Under the pieces are notes generated by a model, which saw only the letters and a list, made by a program, of their open reading frames with translations, made no database searches and was not told the origin of the DNA. DNA of 64,000 nucleotides from Microglena sp. YARC (lineage: Eukaryota; Chlorophyta; Chlorophyceae; Chlamydomonadales; Chlamydomonadaceae). The DNA lies in NCBI GenBank assembly GCA_022414725.1, contig CM039466.1:36628637-36692636 (forward strand), written 5' to 3'. Shown in pieces: positions 22,441-37,923 of the stretch (within the stretch, counting starts at the first letter, position 1; every line of letters begins with the position of its first letter). The position numbers were made by a program, and so were the translations under genes.

Positions 22441-23233
22441 TGGATGTAGCTTCATTTACTACGACAATTGACATTTTGTAGGGTTGTTAAATTTGAAGGA
22501 GTATTAAACGTGCCTGGACTGTCTTGTAGATGGACTTTATTTGCAAGCAGTTGATGCACAGGAAATGTAACCAATTAGAGGTATAGTTGAATTTGTTCGG
22601 TCAGCCGCATGCAAGCTTGATGTGCTTCATTCCCCACATTTATGGCAATTCATTCGGGACCCCCAGGACTCGAGCCCTTGTTGCCCAATACAAAATCATA
22701 TTACAAGATTGCAGTGTGATATGTGGTCTGACCCATGTTTGCCCATGAGGTTGGAGAGTCGGCTGGGCGTGTCCTTGGCGTGCGTAGGATTGAACACATA
22801 GTCTCGACAACCTGGACACGTGGCATCTGAATTATGGTCAACCGCTGGCATTCAAACCACTAAGCAACTAAACCCTAAACACATTAGAAGTCACGGGCAG
22901 GACATTGGGGCAAATAGTAGAGAAATAGTTGATACGCAGAATGCGAGAAAGTGAGAGGAGGGAGGCTGGAGTTCCAGAAGTAGTGGAGTAAGTAGGTACT
23001 CATAGCAGAATAAGCTACAAAACATTTGACAACTATTGAGAAGGATCATGACCGCTGCAGAGCTGATATCTTTAGTCAAGCGCACTCCAAACTACGAGCC
23101 AAATGTTTGGGTGCAGAGTTTGCCGGTATCAGCAGCACAAATGGAGAGAGACAAACTAATGTACAAAGAGACAGGTGGAACCCAGGGGGGTCATCAGAGG
23201 CCTTAAGCATACATACTCTATACCGCACCGCAC

Positions 23234-25032
23234 ATACACACACATGTGGCTATCCATGCACAGCAACACAGCACTGCGCACACACACATTCACACAACAT
23301 ATGGCTATCCATGCACTGCCACACAGCACTGTGCACGCACTAACACACACATGTGGCTATCCATGCACTGCCACACAGCACTGCGCACGCACATACACAC
23401 ATAGCCGGCTATCCATGCACTGCCACACAGGACTGTGCATGCACATACACACACATTTGGCTATCCATGCACTGCATCACAGCACTGCGCGCACACATAC
23501 ACACACATCTGGCTATCCGTGCATTACCACACAACACTGTGCACGCACATACACACAAATCTGGCCATCCATGCAATACATCACAGCACTGTGCTCGCAC
23601 ACACACACATCTGGCTATCCATGCACTACAAGACAACCCCATGCAAACATGAACACACTCAAATACAAACACATGCACGCACAAAACAATTTGCTATCCA
23701 TGCACTGCCACACAGCACTGTGCACACACATACACATACATCTGGCTATCCATGCACTGCCACACAACACTGCGCACGCACATACACACACATCTGGCTA
23801 TCCATGCACTACAAGACAACCACTTGCAAACACAAACACATTCAGCCAATCAAGCATGCACACACAAAACAGCTGGCTACACATACTTTGTCGCACAGCC
23901 ATGTGCTAGTACATACGCACACATCTGGCTATCCATGCACTACAAGACAACCCCATGCAAACACAAACACACTCAAATACACACGCATGCACGCACAAAA
24001 TAAATTGCCATCCATACACTGCTACACAGCACTGTGCACGCCCATACACACACAACTGGCTATCCACGCACTGCAACACAGCACTGTGCACGCACATACA
24101 CACACCTCTGGCTATGCATGCACCACAAGACACCCACATGCAAACACAAACACATTCAGCCACTCAAGCATGCACACACAAACCAACTGGCTACACATAC
24201 ACTGTCGCACAGGTATTATATGTGCAAGTACATACACACACATCTGGCTGTCCATGCACTACAAGATGGCCCCATGTAAACACAAGCACACTCAAATACA
24301 CGGATATGCAAGCACAATACAAATTAATATCCATGCACTTCCACACAGCACTGTGCACGCACATACACACACATCTGGCTATCCATGTACTGCCACACAG
24401 CACTGTGCACGCACATACACACACATCTAGCTAACCATGCACTGCAACACAGAACTGTGCATGCACAAATTACACATATGGCTATCCATGCACCGCCACA
24501 CAGCACTGTGCACGCACATACGCACACATCTGGCTATCCATGCAATACAAGACAAATCCGTGCACACACAAACACACCCAGACACTCACGCATGCAAACA
24601 CACAAACGAACAACTGGTTGCACATGCACTGCCAAACAGCACTGTCCATACCAAATACACACACATGGCCATCCATGCACTATAAGACACGGCAACCCCA
24701 GGCACATGCACACACATCTGGCTACACATGCACTGCCACACAGATCTGTTTCCATACACAGATACACACACCTGGTCATCCATGCACTACAAGTCAATCC
24801 CATGGACAAACACAACCCAATCAGACACTCACGCACCCACACCAGGCCATCCATGCACTAAAAGACAACCCTATGCACACATTCACACATACCCAGACAC
24901 TCACACACGCACACACAAGGGGCTACGCATGCACTGCCACACCGCCCTACTTACATACACACACATGGCCATCTCCATGCACTACAAGACAATCCCATCG
25001 ACACAAACAACACACGCAGGCACAACGACACC
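23234..25032. repeat. 52-bp tandem satellite, copy 3
   Basis: Near-identical to 60-1852. About a dozen substitutions and single-base indels were seen over 1.8 kb. Confidence 0.92.
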
Positions 25033-25149
25033 ACATAACATGATCGCAATCATCTTCTCATTAACACCATCAGTAATACCAATCTCACCATGTCCATCAT
25101 CATCACTTCTACGTTTAGAATCATCTATTTCACAACCATCACTCCATAC

Positions 25150-25385
25150 TACACCAATATACCATGCATTTAGGTACACGTCATGCAATGCTATGCTACA
25201 ACATGCCATGCCCCACTATTATACCATTGTACCATGCATGTTGGTATAAAACCATAACATGTAGTGCTTATGCTGCACCAGGCCATACCATTCAAATCTA
25301 CCATTGTACCATGCATGTAGGTATAAACCATTCAATGTCATGCTATTCTGCACCATGCCTTACCATACCAATATACCATGCAAGT
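25150..25385. repeat. 70-bp CATGC-type satellite, unit 3
   Basis: Matches 13891-14110. It is continuous with the upstream flank and so shows the site before chromovirus A inserted (near 25136). Confidence 0.85.
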
Positions 25386-26247
25386 AGAGCAAGGGGTGGC
25401 AGCATGGAACCTTCCCATGTTGCCTCAGCTGCATGCGAATCAGGGAACCGCGCGCGCTTAATGAGAGGATGGGCGACTTTCAGAGTTGAACTTAGGGGGC
25501 ACCAAGAATTGCGAGGAATTGGTTAAAAGACAAGTCCTAGGCGCGTTTCGAAAGCTAATAATTGAGTAACTTCAACTGAATAAGCCTGCGAGAATGGGCG
25601 AAGAAGGGAAAATAGCGAAAATTGGGTCCCTGGCGAGGAGGGACGGGCCAAGCCGCCTTATCTGTATTGTTGCGAGGCGAAATGTACCACGTAGTTTGCA
25701 ACACGAAGGTCGGCAGTGCTTAATTCCAAGATCCGCAAGTGCGTGAGATGGATATGTGATCGTTACCCATATAATTGTTTGTTGTGCAAGTTAGCAAGGC
25801 TGGAAACCATGACCATTACGTGAATCGGAAGTACACAGTACATATCCGTAGGCCCACCCCATGCCGCACCCGTCCCACCCCACGCACGGCCCTGGGGGTG
25901 CGTTGTGGGTCAAGTCCGTGCTAATAATAGCTCGTGCCCCAGGGGAATGTTTCGTCCATTGTGATGCTTGCATGTTTCGCCTCGATTTTTTGACGACAAT
26001 TCCATTCCCAAACCTATGTATGCGCACATGATTGGATGGTACGGATTTGAAATGATATCAAATGTTACCCAATAATTGTCGCTTTGGGCCCAAAAAGCAC
26101 AAACCTTAGCTCCTTTTCTTGAATTGCGATGCTCATATGTGTTCTCGTGAGAATATGTCCGTTGTCAATAAGTCTTATAATTGTTATATGTTGTATAATG
26201 TTTCGTTTTTTTGTGATTACAAGTGAATCCTGAAAAAGTAGTTTGTG

Positions 26248-26580
26248 ACGGACGGACGGACACACACACACACACACACACAGTTTTGACAGGCTAATCC
26301 CTCAATCAAAAATAAAGGGCGCCTGGAGGCGCGTCCCGAATGAAAATGTCTTATATTTGGGATATCTTATATAATGTTTGTTTTTTTTTGTGATTTGAAG
26401 TGAAACCTGAAAAAGTAGTTTGTGACGGACGGACGGACGGACACACACACACACACACACAGTTTTGATAGGCTAATCCCTCAATCAAAAATAAATTTTT
26501 TCATTCGGGTATTTTGTAATTTTTTTCATTCGGGTATCTGGAGATTTTTTTCATTCGGGTACAATCCAAATATAAGCCTT
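26248..26580. repeat. duplicated GGAC/AC microsatellite and TTCATTCGGGTA repeats
   Basis: The block GTTTGTGACGGACGG...ACAGTTTTGA(C/T)AGGCTAATCCCTC occurs twice in succession (about 26240-26310 and 26420-26490). It is followed by three copies of TTTTTTCATTCGGGTA. This is where unit 3 loses resemblance to units 1 and 2. Confidence 0.8.
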
Positions 26581-26920
26581 TGTATCAAAACACAATATAA
26601 CATATACGTATTATAAGTTACAACATATAAGTATTTGTTTTCAAAACACACAACCCTATATCTTCATACCGGTACATTCATGAACAGACTGAGGTAACTT
26701 CATACGTATCAATCGTGAAAGACACAACTCAGGGTGACAACACTGCCGCCTACCAGAAAGAATAAGAGACGGGTTTAAGTACCGTTGGCCACAAATGCTC
26801 AGAATTCAGATACTACTGCCGAAGAAAAGGCGCAGTGTAAAAAGGAGTCACGTACAAGATCAATAATAACGAATGCCTGGGATCTCTAAACGACATTTAA
26901 TGAATTGGTCAGGATAGTAG
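26581..26920. other. no gene seen
   Basis: AT-rich sequence between the array and the histone H3 3' end, with no open frame or repeat I can support. Confidence 0.6.
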
Positions 26921-26921
26921 T

Positions 26922-26937
26922 GGTGTTCAAAAACACC
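26922..26937 (-). terminator. histone 3' stem-loop of H3
   Basis: On the minus strand GGTGTT-TTTG-AACACC forms a perfect 6-bp stem with a 4-nt loop, 36 nt after the H3 stop. This is the geometry of the replication-dependent histone mRNA 3' end hairpin that binds SLBP. A near-identical hairpin follows H4. Confidence 0.88.
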
Positions 26938-26972
26938 GTTTTTGTTGCTACAGGTAGTATGCATGGTCGGAT

Positions 26973-32792
<5,820 letters not shown>

Positions 32793-32943
32793 TGAGCACG
32801 CTAGTCCTAAGACTGTCACTGCTCTGGACGTTGTCTATGCCCTCAAGCGCCAGGGACGCACCCTGTACGGCTTCGGTGGATAAACTCCTCCCCTCTGAGC
32901 TCCTCCACGAGTCCACATATGTCTTCCACAGCTCAAAACAAAC

Positions 32944-32959
32944 GGTGTTTTTTAACACC
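32944..32959 (+). terminator. histone 3' stem-loop of H4
   Basis: GGTGTT-TTTT-AACACC, a 6-bp stem and 4-nt loop, 60 nt after the H4 stop. It is the counterpart of the H3 hairpin at 26922-26937. Confidence 0.87.
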
Positions 32960-32989
32960 ACAATTTCACCCTAAACTTAGTCACTGTCT

Positions 32990-34180
32990 CAGTGCAGCTG
33001 GCCATCTTCGGCAGTAACAACGTCAAAAACAAGTAACATTTGAGTTAGATATTGTTTCGTACCTTATTCGTCAGCTGTGGACTGTTAATTCCCCCATGCC
33101 ATGCCATTTTAATTCTTGACCCCCCAAAGATTAAATTGTTCGGGTAAGTAAGAAAGTGCTTGTGCATCAATCACCAAGGAGGCTGCCACTGATGCTTGAC
33201 GAACATAACACCACCCCCTGGGCCGACCTCCAGGGGACCCTACTATGTAACTACTATATACATAGAGGTTAAGGAGACCAACGCTGACTGAAAAGTGTAA
33301 CCATGCCGACTGGAACGAAGAGTGAGGCAGTCGACTGGACACATAAGAACTGCTGAAGACGGCGACCAGCCAAAATATTGGCTGAAGCTATGTAACCAAG
33401 TTCAAGTACCGTAAACTGGACACATGATGGTAACACGTTTTTGGCATGCCTGTCACGCCCTGATTACACAGTGCCACACGGGGCTGCAACATAATAAATG
33501 AGCTCTTAAATTGCTTCATCAATGATTGCGTGGAGATATTCCCCTGGTTAATATATTTTTAATGCCAAAGATGGCTAGCCGCAAATTTGCTGGCTGAACG
33601 TATGTAACCAACTTACCAAGTTCCAAGTACAGAGATATTGGATTGGATTGGATAAATCGGTTTTTAATAAAAAGAAGAATCGACAATGGTTTAAATGCTT
33701 GTGTTGCGTTGAAGGCAAGGAGCTGGCATGAGGCTGGAGCCATATAACCAACGTCAATTTAAGGTGACCCTTGGAAGTATCCCAACGCATTAAAATGGAG
33801 GATTCCTTCCTAGTAAATTATTTTTTACTGGCTACATACCGTACATCCGGCCGAAAACGGCGATCAGTCAAATTGCTGGCTGAAGCCATGTAACCAAGTT
33901 CACAAAAATGGAGGATGAATCGAGGGGATAGCAACAGCAACAGAGGACACGGTCTTCCAGTGTAAACAACGCAGTTCCACCTGACCTTCCGCCACTCTTC
34001 CTAGCCCTTGCAGTCCCCCTCCTAGGTTCCAACCTCCGTACGACTCCCATACATTGGAAGGGGAGGAGGTAGATCTCTGAAGGTCGCCGATTCTTCAGGT
34101 TTGACGTCCACCCAGGCCTTCCGCACACGCAAATCGCAGATTTTGCATTACGCCACCTCAAAACCCCATTGCTATATTAA
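32990..34180. other. no gene seen; dispersed GCCATGTAACCAAGTT motif
   Basis: No convincing open frame. The phrase GGCTGAAGC(C/T)ATGTAACCAAGTTC recurs with variants near 33381, 33587, 33731 and 33879. It resembles the core of the 115-bp tandem repeat at 38590-39470. Confidence 0.55.
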
Positions 34181-34189
34181 CAGATTCGG

Positions 34190-34390
34190 TCACCTTTCAG
34201 TCGCTTCAAACTGCTTGCAGCCCGCACGACATGATGCAACCACCTTCCAATCACTTCAACCACCTTTCAGCCGCTTCAAACTGCTTGCAGCCCACATGAT
34301 GCAACCATCTTCCAACCGCTTCAAGTCTTCAACCACCATTAAATCGCTTCAAACTGCTTGCAGCCCGCGCGATATGATGCAACCACAGTC
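34190..34390. repeat. short tandem repeat, about 70 bp, three copies
   Basis: Copies of CGCTTCAAACTGCTTGCAGC followed by CC(G/A)C(A/G)(C/T)GA(C/T)ATGATGCAACCA, spaced roughly 60-80 bp. Confidence 0.7.
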
Positions 34391-35380
34391 AATTACTTAA
34401 TCTCTCAATTCTTTTATAACTTACCAACCATGGACACACAGGAAATAAGAACAGTCACGTCCTCGTTACCGACCCCCAGTGAAGACTCAACCTCGGGACA
34501 ACTACCATACTACTGTTTTTAGTCATAAAAGGATTTCACCCCAGGAGGTGGGTCTCTTGACTCAAACCAGCAACACCGAGGATTCAGTTTGAATGGCGTT
34601 GCCACTCCTACAAATGGGTAGGCACACTACTGGAGGAGCCATTATACCTAAGGGCTTGATGTCGACCGAAGCCTTGGCCCCACGCCACCTGTGCATGAAC
34701 CAGCGCCGGTCACCTCTGGTTCCTCACTTATTGGGACTTGCCAGCGTCAATGTCTGGCTGATTGGCATGGATATCAACTAGCTAACCACCATTGTCCTTT
34801 TTTAGTTTTTGGAGCGCCTCGAATAAACTAAATTAAATCCGATACGAATTCATAAAAATTAAAGCAATTAAATACATTCGAATCACGTTGATTAAATTAA
34901 ATTGAATTACATAAAATCGAATTAAATAACACAACATTAAATAAGTAAATGAAATTTACATCAATTACAATCAATTGAATTCATAATTAATTTCACTTCA
35001 TTCGGGACGCACCTCCAGGCGCCCTTAATCAACTTGCAAACCACCATTCTCCTTTTTTAGTTTTTGAAGCACCTCCAACAGTCGTGTACCTTTTGAGCAC
35101 CTCAACATCTTTTGAAGAGCCTCCAACTGTTTTTAAGCTTTTGGTATACCTCCAACAGTTTTGCAGCTTTTGGGCACCTCCAACAGTTGATTATTACTGC
35201 CCCCCCCATGAGGCCCCTTTATTACCGCCTCCCCCCCACCCCCCTATTACCAGCCCCCTATAAGGCCCCCCTATAACCGGCTCCCTATGAGGCCCCAACC
35301 TCGGTACGACACCCGTACTCAGGACGAGGCGGAGCCGGAGGACCCGATCCCTGATGGTTTGGCGTCGACCGAGGCTTGTT
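34391..35380. other. AT-rich and CCTCCAACAG-repeat stretch, no gene seen
   Basis: 34800-35000 is AT-rich with ATTAAATTAAATTGAATT runs. About 35001-35036 is an inverted copy of the GGGCGCCTGGAGGCGC block of the large array. 35050-35190 has about four copies of a 30-40 bp unit with CACCTCCAACAGT. 35205-35300 is rich in CCCCCC/GAGGCCCC. Confidence 0.65.
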
Positions 35381-35654
35381 TAAAATCACAATATGGTGAT
35401 CATACTGGCGATGCTGGCAGTGATGAGCACAGCTTCACATAGTAAGATGTTGTCTTATCTAGGATGCACTGCTGCTGCACTGCTGCATGTACTGCATACA
35501 CTGCTGCATGCACTGCATGTACTGCTGCATGTGAAGCAAGATGACCTGGAAATGATAAAAGTCAATGTCTGCGATCAGATCAGATCAGGACCAGAAAAAC
35601 GGATTGCCCTGTCTGTATGGGAGAATTGCCCCAATCTGGCGCGCCATGCAACCT

Positions 35655-36225
35655 CTAGATAAGCATATCGATTCAGAGAAGCATATCGAAGCATATCAAA
35701 CCATATCAATTCAGAGAAGCATATCTTCGCATATCGATTCAGAGAAGCATATCGAAGCATATCAAACCAAATCAATTCAGAGAAGCATATCTTCGCATGT
35801 CGATTTCGAGAAGCATATCGATTCAGAGGAGCATATTGAAGCATATCAAACAATATTAATTCAGAGAAGCATATCTTCGCATATCGATTCAGAGAAGCAT
35901 ATCGAAGCATATCAAACCATATCAATTCAGAGAAGCATATCTTAGCATATCGATTCAGAGAAGCATATCGAAGCATATCAAACCATATCAATTCAGAGAA
36001 GCATATCTTAGCATATCAATTTGGAGAAGCATATCGATTCAGAGAAGCACATCAAACCATATCGATTCCAAGAAGCATATCGAACCATATCGATTCAGAG
36101 AGGCATATCTAAGCATATCGATTTGGTGGAGCATATCGATTCAGAGAGGCATATCTAAGCATATCGATTTGGTGGAGCATATCGATTCAGAGAAGCATAT
36201 CGAACCATATTGAAGCATACCGATC
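35655..36225. repeat. minisatellite of CATATCGATTCAGAGAAG-type units
   Basis: About 570 bp built from 16-18 bp units such as AGAAGCATATCGATTC and GAAGCATATCAAACCATATC. They are arranged in a higher-order period of about 66 bp in the left half. Open frames run through it on both strands because the unit lacks stops. I do not call a gene. Confidence 0.9.
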
Positions 36226-36345
36226 CAAACCAGTCCAGACAGTAATGCTGCAAAAAAACGCATCCTATGAGGTGTACTGCTATACATGCCATGGGGTATA
36301 CTGCTATCAGTGCTGCTCCTTGTGCAACGAATACCAATTCTGTCT

Positions 36346-36390
36346 AAGTAGCAGACGTATAGCAGGAGTACTGCTATACGTCTGCTACTT
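36346..36390. repeat. perfect 20-bp inverted repeat (hairpin), 5-nt loop
   Basis: Arms 36346-36365 and 36371-36390 are exact reverse complements (AAGTAGCAGACGTATAGCAG), loop GAGTA. Related CTGCTATA phrases occur just upstream (36275-36310). A transcript would fold into a stable hairpin. Nothing else identifies its role. Confidence 0.85.
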
Positions 36391-37490
36391 TTACTATCGT
36401 TTTTTGGCTACACATAGCAGCTTCTAGCCAGCTCCTTTCACCCACCCTTGGACTAAAGCTGGAGCTAGCTAGTGCGTCTGAAAGCGGGCTAGACAGGCAT
36501 TCCAATGCATCTGTAGTCTTTGGGCTTGGTCAGTCACTGGCTGATGGAGCTGGGTGGAAGCTGCTACATGTAGCCCAAACATGAAACTGTGAGCAAGAGG
36601 TTCACAGTTGATGCTGAGCAAGTGCTTGGTTATGTTCCAACGCTGAGCACCAGAGATACACCTCTGAGCATTGAAGTCTTCCCATTAGGTGCCTTACCAC
36701 ACTTTCACCCAGGCGTCAAAACAACCTGACCGCCCTCATCCACCTGAGGTGGCCGGCCCATGTCATGGGTGCGCGCACGGGCGGCGTGGGACAAAGGCAC
36801 TATTCAATTGACATGGGCTGAAGGCCTCGTTCGACGCTGACCCCTCAGGCATAATCAGCTCCTCCCCCGGTGTAACCAGTGGTACACTTGAGTCGCTGCT
36901 ACATTGAGGGCAGTAATGAAATACCGGATGCTTCAGTTGCCTGGATTGCCCACTTCCGCCCTCCTCCACCTCTTCCTTCCACCCCCTATTGTTCATTCTC
37001 CCATTGGTGTTGTCTGAGGACCCCCTCCTCCACCACTTTCTTCCACCCCCCCTATGCTTATTCTCCCACAAGTGTTGTCCAAGGACCCCCTCTGGATAGC
37101 GTCTCCCCAAAGACACGCCGAATTTGCTACTGCTTCTTTCTCTATGCCAAAGTTGGGACCCACTACAATCAAATACCCATCAGCTTTTCATAGCAGCTTC
37201 TAGGCATCTCCCTGAGCCGACCACTTGGCTACACATAACTATTTCAGCAGTTCTGGAAGGCTGATTATGGCAGCTCCAAGGTGCTCAAGCTTGCGCCAAG
37301 TTTGGCTGAATAGCCATCCAGGGGAGCTGCCTGGAAGCTGCTGCTCGTAGCTGAACAGAAAAACAGTGGCTGGTACCTGTTGATTAGGGCTGAAAAGTGT
37401 AGTAGGGCACAGTATCTGCATGGAAATATGTTGATTTACTAGTCCAGGGAAAAGAAGAATACTGGTGCTCCAGGTTCCTGGCTTGCCTTA
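36391..37490. other. no gene seen
   Basis: Contains a two-copy repeat of about 75 bp around CTCCTCCACC(T/A)C(T/C)TTCTTCCACCCCC (36960-37095). No open frame has coding character. Confidence 0.55.
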
Positions 37491-37541
37491 ATTAGGTATC
37501 CACTACAAGAAAAAAGGCATTAGAAAATAACAGACACGTGC

Positions 37542-37730
37542 CACTCATAGTTGTAACCACGGCGGTGATGGGGTGTACGATTCGAATGCAGCCAATCTGC
37601 TGGGATAAGTAGATCATGCCTGTTCTGGGGTCGATGGCGACACCAAGAGGGAGAATGAATCGGGCATCCGCTCCCGTACCATCTGTAGGCCCCGCACTGC
37701 CGCAGGTCCCAGCGAGGGTTGTGACAAGAC
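37542..37730 (-). CDS. exon 4: one NHL repeat, non-canonical donor
   Basis: The acceptor ATACGCAG/GTCTTGTC at 37731 joins in phase with exon 3 (SG-LVTTLAGTCG), giving one more repeat (SAGPTDGTGADARF, LPLGVAIDPRTGMIYLS). The expected donor, at the same repeat position as in exon 3, reads AGTG/GCACGT, so the intron would be GC-AG. Alternatively the gene is damaged here. A truncated duplicate of this exon's start, with its acceptor, lies at about 37945-37985. Confidence 0.7.
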
Positions 37731-37874
37731 CTGCGTATAAAAAACAATGATCGTCAGTAGCAGGAGGAGCTCTTGCCACCAAATTTTCAGCAAGGCCGAT
37801 CGATGTTTGCTGAGGATGGGGCTATAATGGCATGATTTGAGCTCATTTTCAGCTCATTCTGAGCACCTCATTTT

Positions 37875-37923
<49 letters not shown>

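Larger units (their letters stand above)
1..26340. repeat. higher-order tandem array of large (about 4.3-4.9 kb) units
   Basis: The same succession of blocks recurs from three start points: 1, 18240 and 23175, each beginning GTGGAACC(C/T)AGGGGGGTCA. The first 1.95 kb of units 1 and 3 align almost base for base (about a dozen differences seen by eye). Tails ending in CAGCACA(G/A)ATGGAGAGAGAC occur just before 18240 and before 23175. Without chromovirus A and the modular element, unit 1 is about 4.3 kb; unit 2 is 4.9 kb; unit 3 diverges after about 26340. Unit 2 has lost most of the 52-bp satellite and gained 70-bp and GGTGT arrays. A subtelomeric or heterochromatic location is possible but is only inference. 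Confidence 0.85.

Noticed and set aside
35565..35991. Open frames of 126-138 aa on both strands of the CATATC minisatellite
   Set aside because: Both strands are open for the same repeat reason; no support for a protein.
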